From Pseudoalteromonas shioyasakiensis (GTDB lineage: Bacteria > Pseudomonadota > Gammaproteobacteria > Enterobacterales > Alteromonadaceae), in NCBI GenBank assembly GCA_013391845.1, contig CP058414.1, positions 1,722,501-1,786,500 of the forward strand: a stretch of DNA of 64,000 nt, written 5' to 3'. Made by a program: the position numbers and the translations under genes. Below, piece after piece: positions 53,630-63,574 of this stretch. Numbering within the stretch: position 1 is the stretch's first letter; each line of letters begins with the position of its first letter. The notes beneath the pieces were generated by a model, which saw only the letters and a list, made by a program, of their open reading frames with translations, made no database searches and was not told where the DNA came from.

Positions 53630-56530
53630 ATGAAAGCCAGTACTATTTTACTTTTTTTTATGTGTATATTTGCCTTAGTATTTATCGTGCCAGGGTATGC
53701 TGATGATACAGAGCTATATGTAAATTACGATAAAGATTTAGCTGAAAAGACACGAGTATTATTTGTGTTAGATACATCAGGAAGTATGCTCCGTTCAGCA
53801 GAAACTGGTTTACAATGTCGTGATCCATACACTAGCTTTTTATTAGAGTGTCCAGATAGCCGAATAAATGCAGCCCGAAATGTAATTACAAGAGTTATTA
53901 ACTCCAACCCCGATATGGATTTTGGTTTATTTCGTTTTTCAGCGAATGAAGGTGGATATTTAAAAGCAAAGTTAGGAACAGATCACAAAACAATAAAAAA
54001 TATTATTAGTAACATATCAGCTGGGGGATCTACTCCAGTCACAGAGACTTTATGGGAAACTTATCGGTATTTAACCGGGCAAAGTGTTGATTTTGCGAAA
54101 CTAATTGATCCTTCAATGCGAGATACTACAGCGGAAAAAGCTCAGCAATATGTGTCGCCTTTTAGTTCTCCAAATAAACGGTGTGATAATACAGTCAATA
54201 TTATTCTTATTTCTGATGGTGAGCCTCAGTGGGATAATAGCCGTGATGCTTATATACAAAATATTTACCGAAACTATTTTGGTACAACAGCGCCTTCTTA
54301 TCCTGTGAATGATTATGAACCAGATAGCCATTTAGCTGCATTAGCAAAAATTATTCATGGAACAAAGAATGTAAAGGTTGATTTGTATACCAAAACATCA
54401 TCTGTAAATGACCAAGGGGTAATTTATACCGTAGGTTTTGGCAGTGGTATCACTGATAACAATGAAGCACTGCTTACGAAAACTGCTGAGTTTGGTGGCG
54501 GCCAATATCTTTTTGCAAATAATGCGAAAGGGTTATCTGAAGCAATCGATAAGGCCTTCGCAGTCATTAGAGAGGATAGTGGAGATTTTACTGCACCCGC
54601 TATTACTTCGAATAATAGAGATCAGACTCGTAGTAGAGATGCTTTGTATTACACGATGTTCTATCCAAGCACTAACGCTCGTTGGCGAGGAAACCTAAAG
54701 AAATTGAAAGTGTCGGGTGATTCAATCGTTGATGCAACTGGTAAGTCTGCATTGAATACTCAAGGACTAATTGCTAAGAATGCAAGAACATTTTGGCTTC
54801 CAGATGAAGAGAGCCCTGATGGTAATTCTGTTGAATTAGGTGGGGTCAACCTTTACTTATCAAGTATTTCAAGTTTACCAAAAGGTGGACGCAAAGTTTT
54901 AAGTAACCTTAGTGGGCGTATGCTTAACTTTACCCGCTACCGTGTTGTTTATCACTATAAGACAATTGCAAAGGCTGCTGCAGTTTTTGAAGCAAAACCA
55001 GAAGAAGTTGAAGATTTAATTAATTGGTCAAGAGGTCTCGATGTAGATGATGAGAATAATGATTACTCAACATCTGACTCACGAAAAGATATTTTTGGTG
55101 ACCCACTTCACTCTAGGCCTGTCACTATTGATTATGGTAACGATGACGTTCGTATTTTAATAGGTACAAATGCTGGCTACTTACATATGTTTCAAGATAA
55201 GAACGATGTGTTAAGTGAAAGTTGGGCTTTCATTCCTAGACATCTATATAAAATTATAAAACCGCTGAGAGATAACCAGAGAAATAATAAAGTTTATGGT
55301 ATCGATGGGCCTATCTCGGTATTTTTTGATGATAAAAATAAGGATGGTATTGTTGGTAAAGGTGATCGAGTTTGGGCATTTTTTGGTTTAAGGCGAGGCG
55401 GTAATAATTACTACGGACTTGATATTACAAAGCCTGATTCACCAAAAGTATTGTGGGGGGGACCAATTGTTGGCGGTTCTGGTGATTTTCAAGAACTAGC
55501 TCAAACATGGTCTAAAGCACAAGTAGCCTATATAAATTTGCGAGGCTATAAAGACCGTCCTGTACTCATCTTTGGTGCGGGCTATGATACCAACAAAGAT
55601 AATAGACAACGTTCATCAGACTCTAAAGGAAGGGGAATATATATTGTTGATGCAGAGACAGGAAAAAAAATCTGGGCGCTGACACCATCGCAAAATGGTT
55701 TCCAAGGAAAGCATAGTATAGCTTCTGATATTGCTCTTGTTGACTCTGACTATGATGGTTATATAGATCGTTTGTATGCGAGCGACACAGGTGGAGATAT
55801 TTGGCGAATTGATATGGCTACAGATAACTCCAATAATTGGACACACTTCAAGTTAGCGAGCCTTGGAGGTACTTATGCTAGTACAGATCGGCGTTTCTTC
55901 TATAAACCAACTATTGCAAGAAGTGTGTACAGTAAAGTTTCTGAGGTTGTTGTTAATGGTAAGTCAACAATAACACGTTTAGATACTCCGTTTGATGCGG
56001 TTTTAATAGGCAGTGGGAACCGTGCAAAGCCGACTTTGACATCGGTAAAAGATCAGTTATTTATGATCCGGGATATAAATACTGTGACTAAGTCTTTCAC
56101 TGGGAATAATGTCCCTACTACAATTACTCACTCTGATTTAATGAATGTAAGTTCTGATCCATTTGCCAAGCAACTAGATGATATTAAAGGCTTTGTTAAC
56201 CTTGAAGTTGAGTTATCTCGTTTTCATGGTTGGTATTATAACTTGCCGATAAAAGGAGAGAAATCGTTAGCCGCAAGTACTGTTGTGGGTGGTGTCGCCT
56301 ACTTTACAAGTTTTTCACCGGGTTCGACAAGTAATATTACAGACCAATGTAGTCTAAGCGGGGGAAGTGGGGGGCTCTATGCTTTTCACTTGCATTATGG
56401 AACAAAAGTATATGATGAACTTAAGTACGAAACTGGGAATGATGTACCTGATACACCGCAATTATTTTTCGGTGAAAATGATAAAGGTGAAAGCCAGTTC
56501 ATGTTGATTGGAAACTGGAATCATTGGTGA
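53630..56530 (+). CDS. pilY1: PilY1-type pilus tip adhesin, copy 1 (C-terminus altered by a frameshift)
   Basis: 966 residues as read. Signal peptide, then a von Willebrand A domain with MIDAS motif DTSGS (48-52) and a C-terminal beta-propeller (about 490 to the end) with a calcium loop DKNKDGIVGKGD and DSDYDGYIDRLY. PilY1 sits at the pilus tip and acts in adhesion, calcium-controlled retraction and surface sensing. The reading frame goes wrong at 56512-56514: one extra A makes it end in NWNHW. With that base removed it would continue to 56678 as a protein of about 1015 residues matching the second copy (LIGTGIIGEKAPF...). Either a real frameshift mutation or a base error. Confidence 0.9.
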   Translation: MKASTILLFFMCIFALVFIVPGYADDTELYVNYDKDLAEKTRVLFVLDTSGSMLRSAETGLQCRDPYTSFLLECPDSRINAARNVITRVINSNPDMDFGLFRFSANEGGYLKAKLGTDHKTIKNIISNISAGGSTPVTETLWETYRYLTGQSVDFAKLIDPSMRDTTAEKAQQYVSPFSSPNKRCDNTVNIILISDGEPQWDNSRDAYIQNIYRNYFGTTAPSYPVNDYEPDSHLAALAKIIHGTKNVKVDLYTKTSSVNDQGVIYTVGFGSGITDNNEALLTKTAEFGGGQYLFANNAKGLSEAIDKAFAVIREDSGDFTAPAITSNNRDQTRSRDALYYTMFYPSTNARWRGNLKKLKVSGDSIVDATGKSALNTQGLIAKNARTFWLPDEESPDGNSVELGGVNLYLSSISSLPKGGRKVLSNLSGRMLNFTRYRVVYHYKTIAKAAAVFEAKPEEVEDLINWSRGLDVDDENNDYSTSDSRKDIFGDPLHSRPVTIDYGNDDVRILIGTNAGYLHMFQDKNDVLSESWAFIPRHLYKIIKPLRDNQRNNKVYGIDGPISVFFDDKNKDGIVGKGDRVWAFFGLRRGGNNYYGLDITKPDSPKVLWGGPIVGGSGDFQELAQTWSKAQVAYINLRGYKDRPVLIFGAGYDTNKDNRQRSSDSKGRGIYIVDAETGKKIWALTPSQNGFQGKHSIASDIALVDSDYDGYIDRLYASDTGGDIWRIDMATDNSNNWTHFKLASLGGTYASTDRRFFYKPTIARSVYSKVSEVVVNGKSTITRLDTPFDAVLIGSGNRAKPTLTSVKDQLFMIRDINTVTKSFTGNNVPTTITHSDLMNVSSDPFAKQLDDIKGFVNLEVELSRFHGWYYNLPIKGEKSLAASTVVGGVAYFTSFSPGSTSNITDQCSLSGGSGGLYAFHLHYGTKVYDELKYETGNDVPDTPQLFFGENDKGESQFMLIGNWNHW

Positions 56531-56678
56531 AAAAGCGCCATTTGTGGCAAAAGGGGTTTTGGGTCCCGGATTGAATATTGAAAATGGTAAAGTCAAATTA
56601 GTCAGTAATGATCGGCTTGGATTTGAAGTTCAACAAACTTATATATATAAACAAGAAAGGTTTGACCAAAGTCAGTGA
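56517..56678 (+). pseudogene. Displaced C-terminal segment of pilY1 copy 1
   Basis: Read one base out of the upstream frame, this stretch gives GIIGEKAPFVAKGVLGPGLN through to IYKQERFDQSQ and a TGA at 56676-56678. The second PilY1 ends GIKGEQNPFKVQEILGPGLT...IYKQEINDNSN, so this is the lost end of copy 1. Confidence 0.85.
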
Positions 56679-57209
56679 AAATTAATGGTTTATAATTGAT
56701 TGCTGATGATAACCTTTATTTGTGGTGTTATTTCTCTCTTTTTGGGATATTAAATACCATTATAATATTTTTGTGAGGCCTTTGGGTTTATAAATTAATA
56801 TCTACTGGAATATGAAAACAATCCTTTTAGGTTGTTTGGGTTTTGTTTTTTGGTTATTTTTTACTGCTTTTTTAAGGTGTTAACTAACCCTTTGAATGTT
56901 ACTTATAGCTAATGAATACTTTTTCAAATGGTTAAATGTTTATTGTGGTGAATGTCTGTATTAAAAAGTGGTGTTTTCTATAAACAAATTTCAGTACTTA
57001 TGTTTTAATTCAATATAATTGGTTATAATTAATGTAATCTAGATTTTAGTTTTAATTATACATATTAAGTTATATCTTTATCAAAGAGTAACTAGATTTT
57101 AAGTTTGAAAAATAACTTAGTACTATGAACAATTGCAGGCAAGTAAGTTAAGCATTGGGCTACTTGAACTGCACTCTTTTTTAACATTGGCATCGAGTTG
57201 GGTTTTGTG
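56679..57209. other. Gene-free AT-rich spacer between the two pilY1 copies
   Basis: About 530 bases of high AT content. No pilin-like or other convincing gene is seen; the only short frame noted is a 23-codon hydrophobic one at 56812-56883 with a poor ribosome site. It may hold a separate promoter for the second pilY1 and pilE, but I cannot assign one. Confidence 0.5.
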
Positions 57210-60200
57210 ATGAAAATAGGAAAATTAATTAGCAAACTCTTGCTAAATTGTGCTGTGATTTTCAGTATGATGACCCATGCGGAAGACATCGAATTGTATG
57301 TTAATCACAATGTTGATTTAGATGAAAAACCACGCGTACTCATTGTTTTTGACACCTCAGGTAGTATGGCGTTTTCAACCAGCTCAGGTAATAGTTGCGG
57401 TTATTCTGGTGGCTATATTTTGTGCAGCGATAGCCGATTAGGCGTTGCACAAGATGCGATAACTAAACTTGTAGATGGTAATGATGATATTGATTTTGGT
57501 CTTATGCGTTTTAATAGTACTAGCGGTGGTTATGTACTAGCGGGTATTGGTTCGCCAATGTCAACGCTGAAAACGACGATCGCCAATTTACCTGCTGATG
57601 GAGGGACACCGCTAACTGAAACTCTCTGGGAAGCGTATCTATATATTACTGGGCAAAGTTTATATTATGGCGAGAAAGTTAATGAGCTATTTCGCGATAC
57701 TTCTGTAGAAAGTAAAACATCAACAACAAATAGAGTCAGGAAGTGTAACTGGTGGGGGTGCTGGTGGGAAAATGAAACAGTTACTAATTACACTTATATC
57801 TCTCCTTTTGATAACCCTGATGAAGTAAAGCGCTGTGATAACTCAGTTAATGTAATTTACATGACTGATGGTGACCCATCTGCGGGCTCTGATAATGAGC
57901 AAGACTCAAACATAAGCAGTTTACACAAGTCTTATTTCGGTAGCTCTCTATCAGATAGCGATAAAATTGCTGGTGTGTATTTGCACAAGCTTGCAAAAAT
58001 TATCCATGGAACTGACAATGTTGAAGTTGATCTACGTCCAGATACTTCCGAAATTCATGAAACAGGTCGGGTTTACACCATAGGTTTTGGCTCTGGAATG
58101 AGTGACAATGGTAAACGTTTGTTGTCTGAAACCGCTCGCCTTGGAGGTGGTAAGTACCTTCATGCCAATACCTCTGATCAATTATCAGAGGCTTTAAAAA
58201 ATACCATAACTCAAATTCGAGAGGTCAATGACAGTTTTACAGCTCCCTCTGTAGCGAGTAACAACGTAGATCAAACTCGCAGCCGAGAATCAATTTATTA
58301 TGCGATGTTTTATCCTAAAACAGGAGCTCGTTGGCGTGGTAACTTGAAAAAGTTAAAAGTGTCTGGTGACCAAATTATTGATAAAGATGGTAAACAGGCT
58401 CTAAATGAAGATGGTCTTATAGATAAAAATGCAAAAACATTTTGGTTACCAAGTGGTGAAAATGCTGATGGCAATTCAGTAGAGCTAGGTGGCGTGAACT
58501 TATATCTTTCTAATTCTTCAAGCGTTCCTAATCAAGGCAGAAAGGTTATCACCAATGTTAATGGCCGATTACTTAATTTCACACGTTACCGAGTTGTTTT
58601 TCATTATGGAACAATAGCAAAAGCAGCAGTCGATTTTGAAGCGGACGCCAATGAAGTTGAGGATCTTATAAATTGGTCAAGAGGTCTTGATATTGATGAT
58701 GAAGATAAAGATGGTTCAACAACTGATTCGCGCAAAGATATCTTTGGTGATCCACTACATTCAAAACCTGTAACGATTGATTATGGAAATGATGATATCC
58801 GTATTTTAATCGGAACTAATGCAGGTTATTTGCATATGTTTCAAGATAAAAATGATGTACTAAGTGAAAGCTGGGCATTTATCCCTAGAAGCTTATATAA
58901 AATTATAAAGCCACTTCGTGAGAATCAAGCAGATACAAAGGTCTATGGTGTTGACGGGCCAATTTCAATATTTTTTGATGATAAAAATAATGATGGGATA
59001 GTTAATGACTCAGATCGTGTTTGGGCATTTTTTGGCCTAAGACGAGGTGGTAACAAGTATTATGGCCTTGATATTACTAATCCTGATTCTCCCAAATTAT
59101 TATGGGATGAGCCTATTACAGGTGGAACAGGCGACTTTTCAGAGCTGGCACAAACATGGTCTAAGCCAACGGTGACGTACATTAACTTAAGTGGATACAA
59201 AGATAAACCTGTGCTTATATTTGGTGCAGGTTATGATACCAACAAAGATAATGTTATTCGTACAAACGATAGTAAAGGACGAGGCGTTTTTATTGTTGAT
59301 GCCGAAACAGGAAAGAAAATATGGGCCTTAACGCCAAATGAAAATGGATTTACAGGTAATCACAGTATTGCCTCAGATATAACGGTTTTAGATTCTGACT
59401 ACGATGGTTATGTTGATCGTTTATACGCAACAGATACAGGTGGAGATATTTGGCGAATTGATATGCCATCTGAGAATTATAATGATTCAACAGAGCCATG
59501 GACACATTTTAAGTTAGCTAGTTTAGGCAGTACATTAGCTACCCAAGATCGTCGTTTTTTCTATAAGCCTATGATTGCCAGGACCATGTTTAGCAAAGTA
59601 TCTAAAACAACTTATCAAGGTGAATCAATTACAACACGTATTGATACGCCATTTGATGCCGTATTAATAGGTAGCGGGAATCGCTCAAAACCGTTATCAA
59701 CAGCAACAAATGATCAGCTTTTTATGATACGCGATATCAATACGGTAACTCAGTCATTTATGGGAACGGATGTACCAGCGCCTATCACTCAAGCTGATTT
59801 AATGGATGTGGGGTCAGATCCATTCGGTAATGCACTAGATGACCTGGATAAATTTACTGAGCTTGAAGTAGAACTGGGTGAATTTAGCGGTTGGTATTAT
59901 AACCTACCAACTACCGGTGAAAAGTCACTAGCGGCAAGTACCGTAATAGGTGGCGTTGCTTACTTTACAAGTTTTTCACCAGCATCCACTACTGATTTAG
60001 TAAATCAATGTTCACTTACCGGGGGCTCTGGTAGCTTGTATGCTTTCCACTTACATTACGGCACTAAGGTATATGATAACTTAAAATTCACTACTTCTAA
60101 TGATGTGCCTGACACACCTCAGCTCTACTTTGGTATAGGCGATAGCTGTGTCGATGGTAATAGTGATGGTTTCTGCGATGACAATACAAGTGAAAAGGTA

Positions 60201-60404
60201 AAAGAGCAAAGCCAATTCTTGTCTATAGGACCAGGTATTAAAGGTGAGCAAAACCCGTTTAAGGTTCAAGAAATTTTAGGTCCAGGGCTTACAATTGAAG
60301 ATGGTAAAATCAAATTAGTGAGTGATGCAGTGCCAATTGGCTTTGGATTTAAAACACAACAGACATTTATTTATAAGCAAGAAATAAACGATAACAGTAA
60401 TTAA
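57210..60404 (+). CDS. pilY1: PilY1-type pilus tip adhesin, copy 2
   Basis: 1064 residues from the ATG at 57210 (the open frame reaches TTG 57198; the ATG gives a clean signal peptide ending near MTHA). MIDAS DTSGS at 48-52 of the VWA domain; C-terminal propeller with DDKNNDGIVNDSD and DSDYDGYVDRLY calcium loops. Compared with copy 1 it has an added VWA loop rich in Trp and Cys (KCNWWGCWWENETV, about 175-190) and an added calcium-like Cys loop near the end (DSCVDGNSDGFCDD). It lies between copy 1 and pilE. Tandem copies with loop differences suggest different ligands or a spare copy. Confidence 0.95.
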   Translation: MKIGKLISKLLLNCAVIFSMMTHAEDIELYVNHNVDLDEKPRVLIVFDTSGSMAFSTSSGNSCGYSGGYILCSDSRLGVAQDAITKLVDGNDDIDFGLMRFNSTSGGYVLAGIGSPMSTLKTTIANLPADGGTPLTETLWEAYLYITGQSLYYGEKVNELFRDTSVESKTSTTNRVRKCNWWGCWWENETVTNYTYISPFDNPDEVKRCDNSVNVIYMTDGDPSAGSDNEQDSNISSLHKSYFGSSLSDSDKIAGVYLHKLAKIIHGTDNVEVDLRPDTSEIHETGRVYTIGFGSGMSDNGKRLLSETARLGGGKYLHANTSDQLSEALKNTITQIREVNDSFTAPSVASNNVDQTRSRESIYYAMFYPKTGARWRGNLKKLKVSGDQIIDKDGKQALNEDGLIDKNAKTFWLPSGENADGNSVELGGVNLYLSNSSSVPNQGRKVITNVNGRLLNFTRYRVVFHYGTIAKAAVDFEADANEVEDLINWSRGLDIDDEDKDGSTTDSRKDIFGDPLHSKPVTIDYGNDDIRILIGTNAGYLHMFQDKNDVLSESWAFIPRSLYKIIKPLRENQADTKVYGVDGPISIFFDDKNNDGIVNDSDRVWAFFGLRRGGNKYYGLDITNPDSPKLLWDEPITGGTGDFSELAQTWSKPTVTYINLSGYKDKPVLIFGAGYDTNKDNVIRTNDSKGRGVFIVDAETGKKIWALTPNENGFTGNHSIASDITVLDSDYDGYVDRLYATDTGGDIWRIDMPSENYNDSTEPWTHFKLASLGSTLATQDRRFFYKPMIARTMFSKVSKTTYQGESITTRIDTPFDAVLIGSGNRSKPLSTATNDQLFMIRDINTVTQSFMGTDVPAPITQADLMDVGSDPFGNALDDLDKFTELEVELGEFSGWYYNLPTTGEKSLAASTVIGGVAYFTSFSPASTTDLVNQCSLTGGSGSLYAFHLHYGTKVYDNLKFTTSNDVPDTPQLYFGIGDSCVDGNSDGFCDDNTSEKVKEQSQFLSIGPGIKGEQNPFKVQEILGPGLTIEDGKIKLVSDAVPIGFGFKTQQTFIYKQEINDNSN

Positions 60405-60563
60405 TTCCCGTTCAAAGACTCTGCTTAACAGTTTAAAACTAACTTAGGCAGCGTTGTATGATGGAATTGAGTATTTATCTAATTGCATAATCGCGACTCT
60501 AAACCTATGATAAGTTTAAAGCGAAGAATGCTCTGAATTAACAAAAGCATAGGTATTAATTAT

Positions 60564-60989
60564 ATGAATATAATAAGGAAAAAAAACCTAAAAGGTTTTA
60601 CATTAATCGAGCTGATGATTGCTGTAGCAATCTTAGGAATTATTGCGAGCATTGCTATCCCAAGTTATTTTGAACATGTAAAACGTACAGCAAGAACAGA
60701 GGCAATAACCTCATTATTAGACGCGGCTAATAAACAAGAACAATACTTTGTTGATAATCGTGAGTACACAACTTCACTTTCTGCTCTAGGTGTTGCAGAA
60801 ACAACAGAAAACAATTTTTATAAGTTAAAGGCGACTGTCAATAATAATGCCGGTACCTTTGAATTAGAGGCAACACCAGTATCAGGTCCGCCACTACAAG
60901 ATTCAGAATGCACTAAATTAATAATTACAGACACAGGCCTTAAAAAATCTCAAGGTTCTGCTGATTCGAGCACTTGTTGGGGGAAATAG
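60564..60989 (+). CDS. pilE: Type IV pilus minor pilin PilE
   Basis: 141 residues with prepilin signal LKG|FTLIELMIAVAILGIIASIAIPSYFEHVKRTARTEA and a globular domain with two cysteines (SEC...SSTC) forming the D-loop disulphide. The cleavage site and IPSY match the PilE/PilA family; size and place at the end of the operon fit the minor pilin PilE. Ends three bases before the convergent gene at 60993. Confidence 0.9.
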   Translation: MNIIRKKNLKGFTLIELMIAVAILGIIASIAIPSYFEHVKRTARTEAITSLLDAANKQEQYFVDNREYTTSLSALGVAETTENNFYKLKATVNNNAGTFELEATPVSGPPLQDSECTKLIITDTGLKKSQGSADSSTCWGK

Positions 60990-60992
60990 GCT

Positions 60993-61520
60993 TTAGCACT
61001 TATCAGTATCAATCATTCTGACTCGACCTATTGTACTGACCCTAATAGCAAGCCCTTTGAGGCTTGCTTTTATATATTCTGGGCAGTATATAAAAGTGCC
61101 ATTGTTTAAACCCACTGGCATACCTGTTGGGCTAAATGTTACTGAGTGACGTGGGTAAGTCAGCATATCTAATTTATTTATTGCTTCAACTTCCAATAAT
61201 TTGGTATCGCCACTTTCAAACACACCAAGCTCGCCTTTATCGACAAAGACAGTTAAAGATTTATGCCACATCGCCTTGTTACAACGGTTAAGCTTTAAAG
61301 CACAAAATGTCACATAGGCATTATTAGTTTGTGCCTTGAGGCGAGTAAATTGTAGTGCTCTTTTAACTGTATGCATATTACTTTCTAAGCGGTTATTGGC
61401 GAGGAGTGGCTTATATTCAAATAAAGCGAAATGCAGTAAAAACGAAAAAATTGATAAGACTATTAGGATTTCAATTAACATAGCACCTTTAAGGCTACGC
61501 AAGTAATTATTTGTCTTCAT
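60993..61520 (-). CDS. FimT/GspH-like pseudopilin with Ala at +1
   Basis: 175 residues from the ATG at 61520. Prepilin-like start SLKG|AMLIEILIVLSIFSFLLHFALFEY with Glu+5 kept but Ala in place of Phe at +1. The globular part has the FimT/GspH C-terminal signature FSPTGMPVGLNNGTFIYCPE. Transcribed towards pilE on the other strand and next to another FimT-like gene. FimU/FimT proteins join the minor-pilin tip complex; a fimU gene is missing from the plus-strand operon, so one of these may supply it. Confidence 0.82.
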   Translation of the reverse strand: MKTNNYLRSLKGAMLIEILIVLSIFSFLLHFALFEYKPLLANNRLESNMHTVKRALQFTRLKAQTNNAYVTFCALKLNRCNKAMWHKSLTVFVDKGELGVFESGDTKLLEVEAINKLDMLTYPRHSVTFSPTGMPVGLNNGTFIYCPEYIKASLKGLAIRVSTIGRVRMIDTDKC

Positions 61521-61591
61521 CCTTGAAGACTCCAAATCGCGACTATTTATTAAAATGTAATAGGAGCTTTGTATTTGTCAATTAAATAGGG

Positions 61592-62140
61592 TTAATTACA
61601 TGTTTTTGTTGTTGTTCCTTCATACATTGCGGTGCCAGACTGTGAAATAGATAAGGCTTTATTGTTATCATTATTGCTACTTGAAGGGCAATATACGAAT
61701 GTGCCTGGATCAGTTCTAATCATACCGCTAGTTTCAAATCTTATAACTCTTGCACCAGAAAAACTGAGCGAGCTATTATTGGGTATCTCTTCCATTACGC
61801 GCAAAATGATATCCCCTTGGCCAGGATTAAAAGTACCGTTAGGGCTTTTATCTACAAATACAAAAATACTTCCCAGGCTCCAGTCTCTTGAACAAAATAT
61901 AGATTTATTTTGTTCAATTGATTCTGTATCGCCTGCGCAAACAATGACTAATTCATCACTACTCGTCGCTTTTGCTCGTGCAAAGCTGAGCGTGCGTTTT
62001 AATTCAAGCAAGTAGCTTTCGGCGCGGTCGCTTTCTAACATATCTGAGCTATCCCATAGCGCAATGACAGCAACGATGCCAACAATGGCAATCGTGACCA
62101 TTAGTTCCAATAATGTAAAACCCCGTTGTAATGATTTCAT
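61592..62140 (-). CDS. fimT: FimT/GspH-like type IV pilus pseudopilin
   Basis: 182 residues. Standard signal QRG|FTLLELMVTIAIVGIVAVIAL, GspH-type beta domain with LKRTLSFARAKATSSDELVIVC, FVDKSPNGTFNPGQGD and FETSGMIRTDPGTFVYCPSS. FimT binds DNA in some species and supports uptake. Divergent from glnB; the gene at 60993 follows it on the same strand after a 70-base gap. Confidence 0.88.
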   Translation of the reverse strand: MKSLQRGFTLLELMVTIAIVGIVAVIALWDSSDMLESDRAESYLLELKRTLSFARAKATSSDELVIVCAGDTESIEQNKSIFCSRDWSLGSIFVFVDKSPNGTFNPGQGDIILRVMEEIPNNSSLSFSGARVIRFETSGMIRTDPGTFVYCPSSSNNDNNKALSISQSGTAMYEGTTTKTCN

Positions 62141-62267
62141 TGTTATCTCTATTCTGAATCACTTTGTTTAATAATATCATGATTGCTGATTTAATCACCG
62201 TAATTCATAGCTTTGTTTGCCATCAGCAATTGGATTGTCTAAAATCGAGTCAATCGAGAAATAATAA

Positions 62268-62618
<351 letters not shown>

Positions 62619-62645
62619 TAAAATATTAGATTAATCGCAAACATT

Positions 62646-62671
62646 AAAAAGGCGCCCTAGGCGCCTTTTTT
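62646..62671. terminator. Bidirectional terminator between glnB and bamD
   Basis: AAAAAGGCGCC, loop CTA, GGCGCCTTTTTT. Confidence 0.9.
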
Positions 62672-62686
62672 GCTTTTTAAATTATT

Positions 62687-63445
62687 TTAACGCTTGTTTG
62701 CTTCTCGCGTTGCTTTAGCGTGTTCACTTAGCTCAGATAAGCCAAGTTTATTGTAGCTTTTTTCCATGATCTCAAGCGCTTGATCAAGGTAACTACTTTG
62801 TGAGTAGTGCTCAACTACATATTTGCCACGGTTAGCAGCAGCAAGGTATGCTTCACGCTCATAGTAGTACTCAGCAACTTTTAACTCGTAGCGTGCCATT
62901 TTATTGAGTAACCACACAACACGTCTTTTTGCCTCTGGTGCATAAACACTATTAGGAAAACGTTTTAATAGTGTTGATAAATCAGTAAATGCAACACGAG
63001 TACGGTTTGCATCTCTGTCTGCACGGTCTACACCAAAATATTCTTGGAAGGCGTTTTCATCCGCTTTGATATTCACTAAGCCACGCATGTAGTACATATA
63101 GTCTAAATCTTTGTGGTTTGGATTTAAGCGAATAAAACGGTCGATAGTTGCCAGTGCTTGCTCAGTATTACCTGCTTGATAATGTGCATACACTAAGTCC
63201 ATTTGTACTTGTTTTGATAGAGGACCAAAAGGGTAGCGAGAATCAATAGCGCTTAATAGCTCAATTGCACGAGCATATAAGCCAGAATCTAATGTTTGTT
63301 TGGCATCTTCATATAAAGCTTGCGCAGATTTATTAGGAACGCGTTGGATATCTTCTTGGTCGGGTGCTGATGAACAGGCACCTAAGCCAAGTACAGATAC
63401 TGAAAAAACTATGGCGAACGCACGTTTCCCTATTTTATTTATCAT
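62687..63445 (-). CDS. bamD: Outer-membrane assembly lipoprotein BamD
   Basis: 252 residues (E. coli 245). Lipobox GLGACS gives lipidated Cys24. TPR-like helices follow: ALYEDAKQTLDSGLYARAIELLSAIDSRYPFGPLSKQVQMDLVYAHYQAGNTEQAL, then DLSTLLKRFPNSVYAPEA and VVEHYSQSSYLDQALEIM. Essential BAM-complex member; needed to insert barrels such as OmpW. Divergent from rluD, the usual arrangement. Confidence 0.97.
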   Translation of the reverse strand: MINKIGKRAFAIVFSVSVLGLGACSSAPDQEDIQRVPNKSAQALYEDAKQTLDSGLYARAIELLSAIDSRYPFGPLSKQVQMDLVYAHYQAGNTEQALATIDRFIRLNPNHKDLDYMYYMRGLVNIKADENAFQEYFGVDRADRDANRTRVAFTDLSTLLKRFPNSVYAPEAKRRVVWLLNKMARYELKVAEYYYEREAYLAAANRGKYVVEHYSQSSYLDQALEIMEKSYNKLGLSELSEHAKATREANKR

Positions 63446-63574
63446 TTTATTTCTTACCTTCGATGTCTTCGGCTAGGCCAAGTGAGGAAAACCGAGTAAA
63501 CTATACGTATTATATTAAAGCGATTCTAACCCAGTCGAGCACAGCTTGCACTGGTAAATTGGGTAAAGTTACTA

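Noticed and set aside
56812..56883. 23-codon hydrophobic frame (MKTILLGCLGFVFW...) in the pilY1 spacer
   Set aside because: Poor ribosome binding site and strongly AT-rich surroundings; a chance hydrophobic frame is likely.
57187..57206. Sigma-54-like TGGCAT...TTGGG before the second pilY1
   Set aside because: The GG and GC elements are not at the required spacing and the -12 GC is missing.
61632..62015. 127-codon plus-strand frame opposite fimT
   Set aside because: Shadow of a gene with a clear prepilin signal and FimT signature.
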